Origin: Icerya purchasi
Taxonomy: Eukaryota; Arthropoda; Insecta; Hemiptera; Monophlebidae
Length of the DNA stretch: 64,000 bases
Reading direction: 5' to 3'
Assembly: GCA_039619475.1 (NCBI GenBank)
Contig: CM077115.1
Coordinates: 157,579,774-157,643,773, forward strand
A program made the translations under genes and the position numbers. The notes beneath the pieces were generated by a model that was not told the origin of the DNA, ran no database searches, and was given only the letters and a program-made list of their open reading frames with translations. The first letter of the stretch is position 1, and each line of letters starts with the position of its first letter. Of this stretch, positions 1 to 13,200 are shown one piece after another.

Positions 1-1126
1 TTTTAAAATTCGTTTTATTTCTTTTATAATTTTATTGTCATACAAAATAAATGTTTTTTGTTCTTTTTTTTTTCATTACGAAATAAAAACTTACTTTGTC
101 TTGTGGTGCGATCTAACGTAGTTCGCTAAGCAGTAGTGTTTCGTTCAGCTAAATTGACGAGTGCGCCCCCACCGCCAGAAAAAAAGATCTGTATGCTCAA
201 TACGGAAAATAATGTACCGCAATGTATAGGGAGTTAAAATTTGAGTTTTTAAGTTTATTATATTTTTGAATATAATCTTAAACAATTAAATTTAAAGGTT
301 TTATTATTAATTATTAATATAAAATTGAGTATATTATTATATTTTATGCGTTTATAAACGTTTTAATAAAAAGTGGTTCATATGATTGTTTTAATATCGT
401 AATAATTCTATGATTTTGTTATATTTTAAATTAATTTTACCTTAATTGTTTTTTCCATTTCATTACGACAAAAGTTCTTGAATTGTTTAAATTTAGTGTT
501 CATTATTTCAATAGCTGCGTGTTTAGTTGCTTTATGTTTAATGTTTTAGTTAGCGTAGTTATTACATGCAATGAATAACTTATTAAAACAGTTTTTTTTT
601 GTATAAATAATCTTTAAATAAATTGTGACCAGTTAAAAATTAAAGTACATAAAATAAATTTTCTAATTGTTAATGTTAGGAAAAACAGCTCGTAATTTCC
701 TTATAATTATTATTAAGTTTATTTAGATAATATATTTACAATGTTTTTGATTCTTCATATGTATCACATAGAAAGCTGCGCGCAAGTCTGCGATCATATA
801 CTTGTATGGCCCCGATTACTATTAATTAAAAGCCCTGTATCACATGGTATTCCGGTTTTATTCAAATCATCCTTCAATACCATAGTGAAAATATGTGTTC
901 CGCTATCGTTGAAGTATATTTCTGCATAAGCAAATGTTTTAGTGTTGTTTGGTTATTTGTGAACCGTAGACGAGTATCAGAATAACAGCAAATTTCATAT
1001 ACGTTCGAAAAACTCTTTGCACTATATCTACCGGTTATTTTAGTTATTTTTCCTGTTACGTAAGAAAATTCTGAATTTTTTTTCCTTTTTATTTTAAAGA
1101 CAATAATTTTGTTTATCTTTTTCTAG
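1..1126. other. ANKFY1 intron, AT-rich, no exon recognised
   Basis: This is the part of the intron upstream of the first visible ANKFY1 exon. I looked for the preceding ankyrin exon and did not find it. The longest frame (741-929) shows no ankyrin or BTB pattern and I take it as chance. Confidence 0.6.
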
Positions 1127-1283
1127 CGGGTGCGACTTAAATACACCGCGAAAGGCTGATATCGGTGGACGTGGAGGTAATCTAGCTAGTAGTATGGAAT
1201 CTCCGTTGCATTTATCCTGCAAATACGGTTTGGAAATGGTGGTTCAGACTTTAATAGAACACGGAGCCGATATTAATGTTAAG
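1127..1283 (+). CDS. ANKFY1: ANKFY1 exon (ankyrin repeat)
   Basis: Acceptor TTCTAG ends at 1126; donor GTGAAT starts at 1284. The exon begins with the last base of a split codon, then GCDLNTPRKAD, and includes MESPLHLSCKYGLEMVVQ and LIEHGADINVK, a full ankyrin repeat. It ends between codons. Confidence 0.9.
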
Positions 1284-4200
1284 GTGAATACTGTTCTTAC
1301 TATTATGCCGATTAAAAATTAATTTTCATTTTTCTTTTTTTTTTTATAGTGGAACAATTTAAAGCGTCTCTTTGAAAATAAATTGTGACTAAAAAGTTTA
1401 ACTCTAAATATCCCTTTCTATTTATCGGTAAATTTTATTACAACTTATTCGAGCAGTGAAATTTCATTATTTGAAATTGATTTAATATTTATAATTAGTT
1501 TATTTTTGGGGTAATGTACAATTTTTTTACGGTTGGAAAAAAGTTTCAGTTTTCAATTAGATTACAAATTTTACACATTTTATAGTTAAATACGAATTAA
1601 TTAATTCCCGTTCGAGGGAAAGTTAATTTTAACCAAAAATAAGTAACATTTTAATGCTAAAGCAATAGAGAAAGTAATAATCAGAATAACTTGCATTTCA
1701 TTTCTTGGTTATTTTTAATTATTAAAGAGTTGCAACTGTCTCGTTTTGGCGCATCAGTCTTTCTGATGCACTTTGCTGAGGAGTGGAGCAAACTATGGTC
1801 AGAACAAGCAACCTGGCTCAGGTCCATAAAGTCGGACACCGACCCATGGTGGCCGCCGTTCCCCGTCACACGTAGGGATTTCTCGATCCTATCGAGACTG
1901 CGTCTGGGGCACACTGCACTATCACACAATCACGTCTTTGAAGGAGCTCCCCCTCCGGTCACTTGCCCTCTGTGCGGGTTCATGGCCTCACCAACTGTAG
2001 AGCATCTGCTGAAATGGTGCCGGCATACTTCCCGTACTTCTAGTCATACCTCACCCCACCGTCTGTTGTCGAACTACTCGGATTGTGTTCGGGCAGCGTT
2101 GAATTTTGCAGCATCGAACAGACTGCACCGCCTTCTGTAATTTCAAATGAGTCTAGGTGCCGTAATAGCCTAGGTAGTTACACACGGCGCCTAGATTTAT
2201 ATTTGTAAATTTAGTATTTAAAAAAAAAAAAAAAAAAAAATTTCTTGGTTATCTAAATACAATGAAATAATGATTACTCGAATAGAGGCGGCTTGAAAAA
2301 TTATATTTAATATAAAATCTGCTGCTTTATTTTGCCTTTTACAATAACAGTTTTCCTTTGTAATAAAAAAGCAAACCTTGAAATTATCACTAGTATTATT
2401 TATTAATGAAAATATCTATCGTACGAACGTTTTCGCGATTTACGAGTACTGATAAGCCAAAAATATATATAATAATCGAAAGTTGCCGATATAAGTGTAA
2501 AGCGCACAAAATAAACATTTAAATATTCCACGAAAATTATTATATTTTATTTTTATGCTGTATATCTTTTCATAGGATAGTGAAGGGAGAACACCTTTGC
2601 ATGTGGCGGTGTACAACCAACAACCGCGAATAATTGCCTTATTACTTTCTCATCCGTTCATTCGTACTTCGTTGTCGGACCGCGATAAATCCGGCCTAAC
2701 CCCATTCGCCACAGCGCTTACTTGTCGTAATAATAAAGCCGCTCAAGCTATTTTAGATAAATTACCAACAGCTGCGGAACAGGTAACGCGAAGTTATTAA
2801 ATTATAGCTATTTTAATTAATATAATTAATATTTATTTTTTATAATTTACAGACTACGACTAATTTAAAAAAGAATATATGTTTTAAAAATCTTTTATTT
2901 ATTTCAGTTAAATTTTACCAAGTGATCAATGTTTAGTAAATTTTTTTCGCTAGTATAATCTACGAATTTTTTATTGAATATTTATACCGAAGCTGTATAA
3001 AATAGAATTCGACCAATTTTTTTTTATAACTATATATAATAACGCTACGTATAAACTTATGATATGTAGGCTTGGGTGATAAAAGGTATTTCTCCGTGTA
3101 ATCTTTTGGATGACTGATTAATATGATATCATTTTAAATATACTATGAACAATAATTTTCCGAATACTTGCCATTTATCTCGGTTACACTGCAAATCACG
3201 CGCATGCTCCTCTCTGTTTGTGTAGCAACTTTAATCTAAATGTATATTTTTGAATTATTTATTCGTGATAATTTTTTGATTTACTGCAATTTATTTGAGG
3301 GTCTTTGTCATATAATCTTCCATTTATTTTGTTTAAATTAGTTTCATTGTCGCGGTTCTTTACGGACAGTTATATAAAGGGAATAATCTGAAACATTTTA
3401 TCGACATACGTAACATTTCTTACGCATAAAAAAATTTTATATGATGCTATGTATGCTTTGTCTTAATATGCGGTGTGAAAGTTACGGCGTACATAACAGA
3501 ATCGCTGAAATATTTCGAGTTGTGTGAAATGCGACCGCACAGAAAAGTATAAAAATACGCCGAGTGCAAAAGATGAACAATGAAGTGCCGAAGGAAACTA
3601 ACACCGAGCGTACTAGACATAGTCAAAAGAAGGAAATCAAAATATTTTGCACGCATTATTAGAGGAAGGAAATACGAACTATTAAAATTAATTATACAAG
3701 GAAAGATCGTAGAGGGGGATGTGAAGAAGGAAAATATCATAGACCGGTAATGAACGGTAATGGATTGGGAGCAGAAGACTGATTAATTAATGAAAGTAAC
3801 AACAAAATATGAAATTTAAGCTAAGAATGATATTGTTTACGCGCAAATATTGCGTACGGTACCGCAAGCAAAGAAGAGATTATGCTGGTTCTGTTTGATC
3901 GATAATTTTGGAATTATTACATTTTATTGTATGTGCATGCTGATGTGTAAGTTTGTTAGTTGAATAATCGTATGTAACGAAATAAAATGTTTTAGAAAGA
4001 TGAATGGTAGTACCAAATAATGACTGCGTAGAAAAATCTTTTAATTAGATTTATTCATTTTTATGAAAGTTGTGTGTGTTATTCGTGAAAAATATTCTAT
4101 TCAATTATATATATAGTTTTGGAGTAATTTCCGGTGTTATTTTTCCTATTAAAATTTGTTTTTCTATAAACCCAATTATTAAAGTCTCTAACAGATTACT

Positions 4201-7200
4201 TTTTATATTTATCGTTTTCTAGTGTTATAAGTTTTTTGGGTAAAATTTAAGTGTTGTATTTGTTAAGTTGGCAATAAGTAAAGCTACATAATCAGCCGAT
4301 ATTTTTTAATCTTTTTTATGCGTTTTCTATAAAACCGGTGTTTATGTTAGATTTATGAATTTTATACATAATGTATTACTTTTATGTTTTTGAAATATGT
4401 AAGTTATATAATATATTATTAATTCGACGTTGTGTTTTATCATCATATAATTTTAAATTGCAGGCGCTATTTTTGTCATAATATTTCTATTATGTTAATT
4501 ATCGGAGTCTATCCGTTCATATTATAAATATATATATAATGCGAATCGAGCTTTAGGATTGTGTATTTTGTTGCAGTTGTATTTCCCCATTTGCTTTACT
4601 TCTCAATTTAGTTTCATGAAACTTATTACAGTTTATTTGTTAATTTTTTATTAGTATGTAAAGAATAATAGTTAAATGGTTATTTAGGACTGTATGTTTT
4701 ACTTCCAAAATGTGTTTTTTTCTTGGTTTTTTTTTTTTCTTATTTTTATTTAAACTATATATAGGATTAAAGGACTTTCCTATACTTTACTTTTATTTTA
4801 GTTTCCAACTCGAAAAGTTCGACTAAAATAATAAAATCCTATTTTATTTTTAAATGCTTTAATGAGAAAATAATTATGAATTACAGTTTGATAATAAAGG
4901 TCGAAATTTTTTGCATATGGCGATACAAAAAGGAGATATAGAAAGTGTATTGTTTTTATTATCGATACAAGTTGACGTAAACTCCCGAGTACAGGATACA
5001 AATCAGACGACTCCACTTCTTCTCGCTGGTGCTACAGGAAACGAAATGTTAGTTCGCAGTCTGATTTTAGCTGGAGCTAGAGTACGTAATCTTTATATCA
5101 GTGAAATATGATTACGAAATCATTTTAATTTTAAAGAAATATATAGTTGATAAAATGCACAAAATTACGCGAGAAAAAGTTAAAAATAGTTTGGAAATTA
5201 CAAATTTGGTTCATTTATGAAGAATTGAAAATTAAAATAATTTAAAAAGTAAGTGTTTGTTAAAAATGTTTAAGCATTTAAATTTTTTTATATATATTTC
5301 AAATAAAATGGAAAATAAAAAATTTTCCAACTATAAATGAGAAAATATGTTTCTTGAAAGTATTTCAGTCCACTTAGTGGAAAGTGACTTGAATAGCTTT
5401 GTTTTAAAAAATTAACCGATAAAACATTGTAAATTGGTTTGTATACATGATTAATAAAAATGTTTACATTGTGTTTGAAATTTTTGAATGAGCATATTTC
5501 TAATGTTTATATTGAAAACTATTTTTTTTATTATTATTATTTTAAGGTAGCGGGGTAGCCTAGTAGTTAAGGTGCTTGGCTACCAAACCAGAGGTCAAAG
5601 AGGAAGAAATTGGCTTCAATATTCTCTTCAGATCCATTAGGCTTAGTATATTATGAACCTTAACTTCACAATCCCCGACACCCTGCAAAGGGTATGGGAC
5701 TTACTCTACTTATTTTATTATTGCTTTCTTGTAGGTTCTTGATAGAGATTCGCATGGTCGTACTGCATTACATGTTGCTAGTGAAAACGGTCACGCAGCT
5801 GTTGTTGCTGCTTTGTTACAAAATGGTGTGGATTATGAAGCAGTTGATAGTGAAGGTAAATTCAATAATCTTTTCGAGCGATTTTACTTTTCGAAAGTCG
5901 ATAATCTATTGAATTTTATTTTGTTTTATTATTACTTGTACTTAAATTATTTTTTTGGAAAATTTTTAGCGTATGAAATGTTAGAACATTAGAAAATAAG
6001 AAATGTGTAATAATATACTAGATCGGGATTATGCGTCATTAAATTTTTAACATATGAATTTATTGTAAGAGCGAAATTTGATATTTAAATTGTTAGCTGT
6101 ATTTTTATTTACATATTTGTGTTCTGGTTAATTCGATTACTAAAAAAGAAAAACAAATCTGCATGCATGGCTGGTAGAAATAAGAAAATTCGTTGCTTTG
6201 GAAGTGTGATAAATTTTTTAAAAAAACCATAAAACTAGTTTAGAGGCATTTAGGTATTTTATGTAATGCAATGTATAATTCTTATAATTAATTTCGCATT
6301 TCGGAAGAAATGAAATATAACAAAAATTAGTGTACAAACAAGTACCGAAAAGTTTAAAAGCTTTTAAGAAAATGTACAGGGTTTTAGTGAGAAAATTTAA
6401 AATTTTGCGGTAATTTTTAACACAATTATAACATTTTTAGTATGAGTCTGCTAAATTTATTAATGATAAAAACTAAATAAAAGACAGGAGGGAGTGCAAT
6501 TTTATTTATATTAGTAATATTAAATTTATTGTGTGGTGGTTTAATATACGTCGGATTTCTAATAAGCTTTCATAGATTTAGTTTTTATAAAATGATTAAC
6601 TATTTAATAATTTCGTAATATTGTCTTTAAAGTATGATGTCCCAAAACGTGTTAAAAATTTTCTAGTTAAAAAAATAAATTGACGGGGTACATGAATTTA
6701 ATAATGCATCCAGTGTCTTTTACAATGTCCGTCTCCTTATTATTCGGAATAAAGTTCTCTCCATTAATCTACCTTATAGCTTCATTTCCTTGATCACGAG
6801 TTTTTTTTTTTTTTTTTTTTATAGAATAGAATTGTTTTTAAATTCTCTTACTTTACAGCTTCACAAAGAGTCTTTCGTGGCCTATGAGGAGCGCTTGTTT
6901 TAGTCTCACTCTGTTTAACATTTGCTATCTTAGTATTATTTCTTTTCCACTACCTTCTAGCTCTTTACTCTTTGCCGACGACATCACGTTTTATTCTACC
7001 GTTCCTCATAACTCTATCTAAAATTCACTTATTGATCGTTCCGTCAAAATCTTCGTGTATTGCTTTTACTTGCTGTCTTTACAATATTGCGTTAATTAAC
7101 ATATTCATCAACTTCTTCCCGTTATCTAGAAATTCTTAACAGCTGCTTATTCTTCTCTGAACATATTAATCACCTTCATTGCTCACTGGAAAATGCTTTT

Positions 7201-10200
7201 ACATATATATATATATACATGTAAACTTGATAACTGCTGCTTCCTGTATGGTAATGTTTCTCATTTTCATCTGCTCAAATTAGATTTAATCCAAAATATA
7301 GCCCTTCGCTTATGCCTTGGCGTTTTCAAATTCACCCGGGTTCCCGCTATCTTAATAAAGGTCATCGCCCATTCTATATCCATCCACAAGTCTTAAGCTT
7401 ATCGCTTCCTTTTCAAACTTCTTCCTATTTCTTCTAATAACCTTATTCCCGTTTACTTTTCTTTGTTATAAGATTGGCAAGATTCCCACTCTACCAGATC
7501 GCTGTTCATCTTATTTATTTGCTCTCTTTCTTATTTTCATACAACGCACGAAGTTTCTCTTTATTCGCGACAAATAGATGACCTACAGCTGGCTTAATAT
7601 TCAGGTTCATATCTCTTCGAGGAAACCGCATGAATCAGTTTGACATTTTTTGATTGTTGGTTACGTTCTCATTTCCGATTTGACGATATAAATTTCTTTC
7701 GTTACCACCGTTGAATTACAGCTTTTTCCCCGCTAATATTGAATTAAGACACAAACTGCAAATTTTTCATCGATTATTACTGTCTCGTTTATTTTAAAAA
7801 CAGGAATCTTCAGAAGCGCGGATTTGAATAAAAATACTAAGTATTTTTAACACGATCTAGCATTTGTGTTACGATAATATTGATGTTTAATAAAAAATTA
7901 TGCAAGTAGCATAAAGAATTTTATCTCATTATTAACAGACGATATTGCCACAGTTTTTTAATGATTTTCTAAAGTGCAAAAACATACTTTGCATTTTTTG
8001 ATATTTGTGGTGTTTATGAAAGAAGTGCATGTGTATATAGTTTTTTGTGTTCATTTGCAGTAGAGAAAAATACGATCGAAGGAAAATTATTTTTACATTA
8101 TAAAGTTACTAAAAGCGGTGTAGAAGATGCGTTTATAAATCTGAATGCGTTTTGTTCAAATAATTTTCATAATTACTAAATTAGAAAAAAAACAACAAAA
8201 AAAAAAAACGGGTAAATATATTTGAAATTCATCGTAATCGTGAAATAAAACATACCGATTTACTAGTTAAATTATTAAATTATTATATTTTCAGGAAATA
8301 ACGCGTTACATATAGCTTGCAAAGAGGGACACTTGAATGTAATTCGAGAACTTTTAGTCGGATCTCAAATTAGTGCCGAGGCCACAAATTCGAAAGGTCG
8401 TACTCCGTTACATATTCTGGCAAGGTTCGGTAGAGAAAATGCGGCTGCAATTTGCGAATTGTTCTTAGAAATGATGCCAGAATATCCTCTAGATAAAACT
8501 GACTACGAAGGCAATACAGGTGGCCGTAAAAAGTTAATTAGATATTTAATAAGACGCTATCGTTTTGCATTATATTATTACGCGCCATTGTTAATTATTT
8601 ATGAAGTAATTGAAGTTGACGCTAAGGCGTTTCATTTTTAAATTTACTTTTCTTTTCTTTTTTTATTTGAAAATAATATTAAAAATAAAACTATTTATCA
8701 CATAGTGCATACATGTATAATATATATATATATATATATTCATTAATTACAGCTTTAAAAAACGCTCTTAACCACGTGTAAAATATTCATTTTCGATTTT
8801 GATATACTCCGAACTTGATTGCGTAATGGTCTGTTTTCGGAAAATAACAGACATCATTATCGGTAAAAACTAAGAACTATATATGAACGACTGTTCTTCT
8901 GCTCTTTATTCTGTATTCAAAAATTGTGATCTGGGTTATTATTCAGCGACGTCGTGTTAATGGTTCTCCTCCGTGATGAGAACTTTCGAACAGCCTGGAT
9001 CCTTAATTATTAATATTGTTACGGATTCTTCTTTCTAGAATCATTATTTCACAGCGCCAATGATACAAATTCACTTATTTTCGCGTACGGATGCCAGTGA
9101 CATCTAGTTCGATGCTATACTTGAAAAGCTCGCTATTGCTAGGACATTAAGCTTTTCCTAGTGGTATTATTTTTCTCGTTGCTAACAATAAAAGTAAAAA
9201 AGAATCTCAACAAAAACGAAATATTGTAAAAAATACAGTCCCAAGCAGCTTTAAATTCTACTTGTACAAAAATATTATACAATTAACCGTTTTATCAGCA
9301 ATTTTTTTTGTGATATGAAAATTTAGGTACCAAATTATTTATGAATTGTATATTCATCAGTTTGCATTTGCATTTTAATTATATATATTTTTTAGATCCC
9401 TATTTATTTTTACACATTATAAAAATTAATAACGAAATTTATTTAATTCGTACATTAATACTGTCAAGAATTTATTTAAATATTATTTTGTTTCATTAAT
9501 CTTGGTGATGTTAACACACTGCATAAAAATAATGATTGAATTAATACCGCCAAGATTAATGAAATAAAATAATATCTAAATAATTTTTTTACAATATGAA
9601 TGCATTAATTAAATATATTTAGTTATTAATTTTTAAAATGTGTAAAAAGAAATAGGGATCTAAAAACTATATAACTAAAATGCAAATGCAAACTAATGAT
9701 GAATATACATAATTCATAAATAACTTGGCACCTAATTTTTCATATTACAAATTTTTTTTGCTGATAAAACGGCTAATTGTGTAATATGTTTGTACAAGTA
9801 GAATTTAAAGCTGACAAACTGGGGACTTTATTTTTTACAATATTTTGTTTTTGTTGAGATATCACTATTTTTAGGATAACATTTTATGTTTAGTAGGGGC
9901 TACGCTGTGAAATTACATTTTTGAGAGTATACTTAAAAATTGAACCTTATGGGCTCATTTAAGGTTTTGTGTACAGAATTTATCATGTTTCTTAATTTTT
10001 CTGCTATTTACATGTTAGGTGTGTTATACATACCAAATTTCAGCTTTCTACGTCTTGTTGATTTTGCTGGTAATTTTGATCTCACTGAAATTACGTCAAA
10101 ATTTCCAAATTTGGGCTCGTTTAGGGCTTCCTCTATAAAATTTTTTTAGGTTTCGTAATTTTTCTGTTATTTACAAGTTACAAGTTTTGAACATACCAAA

Positions 10201-13200
10201 TTTCAGCTTTCCGCTTCTGGTAGATTTTTCTGGGTATTTCAGTTTGTATAGGAATTTTTTAAAATTTGAGGTTTTCATTCCATTAAGGGCTGTGTATTTA
10301 TGAATTTTAAATTTTTAAAATTTTTTCAGTGTTGTAGATATCTAATTTGAACTTTTTACGTTTCATGGAGGCTTGGTTGTAAATTTTTGTTTTAAGGAGT
10401 CATTTCAAAATTTTACTGTTTTCAGCCCATTTTAGGGTTCATAATTGGAAATTTTTCGAATTTACAATTTTTCTCTTCATTACGCGCGGTAAATTGTCTG
10501 AATACCGTTGTTTATATGATTAATTATTTTTTTTAAATTCTTTTGCCATTTTTATAAATTTCTTTAATAATAACTTTCTCTTTTCATTATATACACTCTA
10601 TTCGCCCTTTCTTTTTTCTTTTGGTTTATTTTACTTCTTTACTCTCTTCTACGTTGATTTTTAGCGCCGTTCTGAGATTTCATTTCTCAACATACAAAGA
10701 TAATATTTTTCTTAAGTTTATTTTAGTTTGTCTTTGAAGTTTCTTTTTCCCTTATACATTCCTTCAGTCTTTCTTACCATTCTTTTTATGTCGTCCAGTT
10801 TGTTGAAGAAACGATCGTCATAACGTATAACTATCGATCACTTCGAAAACATCGATTTTAGGCGGTGAATTATACTAGCGAGTGAATTTCTTTTCTCGGT
10901 TAGTAACTGACTGTAACGATCACCATCCTTCTTTACGTATGCTACACCAATTCTGTATTAACAAAAAAAGATGTGCCGAGCGGCTCAGATAATTTTATTT
11001 TTAAAGAGTTCGTATTTTTCTGATATTCAGAATCATTTTGAGTATTGTACATTCTCGGTCTTTGCTTATCTTAGAGTTCCTATATGTTTAGTGTTATTTA
11101 CCGAAAGAGTTCTCGAACATAAGGGAATAAATGGCATATACTAAAATTGTAATAGATTTTACATTCACGATTAATTAATTTATCAGCCATTCTAAATATA
11201 TTTTGTACATTGTTTAGCTTTGTTACTGGCATATATAAAAGGAAATGGGAACTTATGTCGAACATTGGTAAAGGCTGGTGCGTGCGTAGGCGCCATGAAC
11301 AAAGAAGGAATTACAATATTTAATTACCAAGTGGCAACGAAAAATTTATTGCACAAGTAAAATAAACCATTTTTTCTAGCAGTAAAATATTATTAAAAAA
11401 TATACAAATGTTTGTAATTGTTCTTAAATATTATTTTACCGTAATTGTTAATTTTCTATGATAAAATATATTGAAGTTTGGTTTTTCGAAGTTAGTTTTG
11501 ATGTAATTATAATGCCGACCACTCGTAATGTTAATACATCGACATTTTACTGTGTGCGGCATGCTTTTGAAAATACTTATTACGGTTCGGTACACGTACA
11601 GTGCACAAAATCGTAATAAAATAGTTCAGAAACGTTAAAAACGTCAAATAAAATTCACTAACTCAAAAACGGCTTGGTCTATAAATTTAAAGTTGTATAA
11701 AATATTTTTATCATTGTGAAAACCTTATTTAATTTATAATTCTGGGACAATTGATTGCGTTAAAAATCATAAAAAAAACCGTCAAGAATATATGATATGG
11801 AGTTTAAAACGATCTTAAAAATAATTTAAAAATTCATCACCCGTTATTAAACGTGAAATTAAAAATCTGCAATTCAAGTCAAAACATTTTTTATAAAATA
11901 AAAAAAATTATCGATAACGGATTAATTTAATTTCCCCTAAAACCTTAAAAAATAAGTCCGTTTCGAGAAGGAGTATCTCGGGCGGTGTAAAAATAGAAAA
12001 AATCAAAACACATTTTAATCACACACACACATACATATAATTTCGCCATACCTGTAGTGTAGGTATTGCGTGAAGAAAACTTTATAATTGGAAATATTTG
12101 TTTCGAATTCAGTACTATGTAAATGTATTTTATGGTAATTTTTGTCTTGACATATGAAATACTTGACATGCATGAAACATCATGCTCGACTAATTTTATT
12201 TTTATTTAATTAAAGTGAAAATTTCAATGTATTTTTTGTGCAGTTGTTTATTTTAGAATACTAGTGGGCTTAGCCGCTGCCCGCTTCACTCACAGACCTC
12301 CCTTCTCTTTTTGCTCATTTCGATTACATTCGGCAAAATTGTTAATTTTAGCTATTGGAACATTAAATGTTTTCATTCCTGTTCTTTAAAAAGAAATAGT
12401 TCCTGTAAATCGTAATTTTTGATAAAAATATGCCGATACTTCTGTACAATTATTTCTCTAAAAAGAAATTCTTTTTGATGTTTGATGCTTTCAAATGCTT
12501 AATTTTTATTTATTCTTTTTTCTTTTTTTTTGGTCTCGGTATTATCTATTTAGCCAGTTTTCTCAATCGAAGTACAAAATTTTTATATTTCAAACTTCAA
12601 TTTATACATCAACGCGATTGTTTTTTAAAAATCGGTATAATTCCACAGCTGCTCTTAATATTGGTTCACTGATTATTCGATTAATATGAATTGGTAGTGT
12701 ATTATATATCCGAATGATTTCTTTAAACAATTTTTCCCTTCCTTTGTTTTTTAGTGTGCAATTCCAAACCTATGTTCAATAGATCCTTCTTGTTCTCCAC
12801 ATTCGGATATATTTGAACTAATTATATTTAGTTCTTTTAATTTTTTGGGAGTTAACATATGTCCTCTTTTTAATCGTACCGTAGTTTTAATAAAATCTCT
12901 TTCTAAACTTCCTGAGAACCAGGTTAAATTTAACATGCCATTTTGGATGTTATAGTAATATTTTCCACAATTTATACTAATGTTTTTGTATCTATATTTC
13001 CAATCTATTAAACTTTTACGCTTCAGTCTGCTTTTAAACTATTTCCAAGCATTTTTTATATTTACTTGTTGTTGGTTAACTGATATAATCTTCAGAAGTT
13101 GGTTAACAATATAATTTCCTTGTATGCCGCTAATCCACTTAAGCAGTACTGCGCTATTATTTTCTTAAATATCGAGGTAAATTATGGAATAGTGTACAAC

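Noticed and set aside
1681..1929. 82-codon - strand frame over the LINE at 1.7-2.2 kb
   Set aside because: It is antisense to the recognised ORF2 C-terminal frame.
12262..12300. Shared GCCGC/GCCCGCTTC words at 12.27, 33.94 and 51.89 kb as ends of one element
   Set aside because: The similarity is limited to about 20 bases, and I could not find paired ends or duplications.
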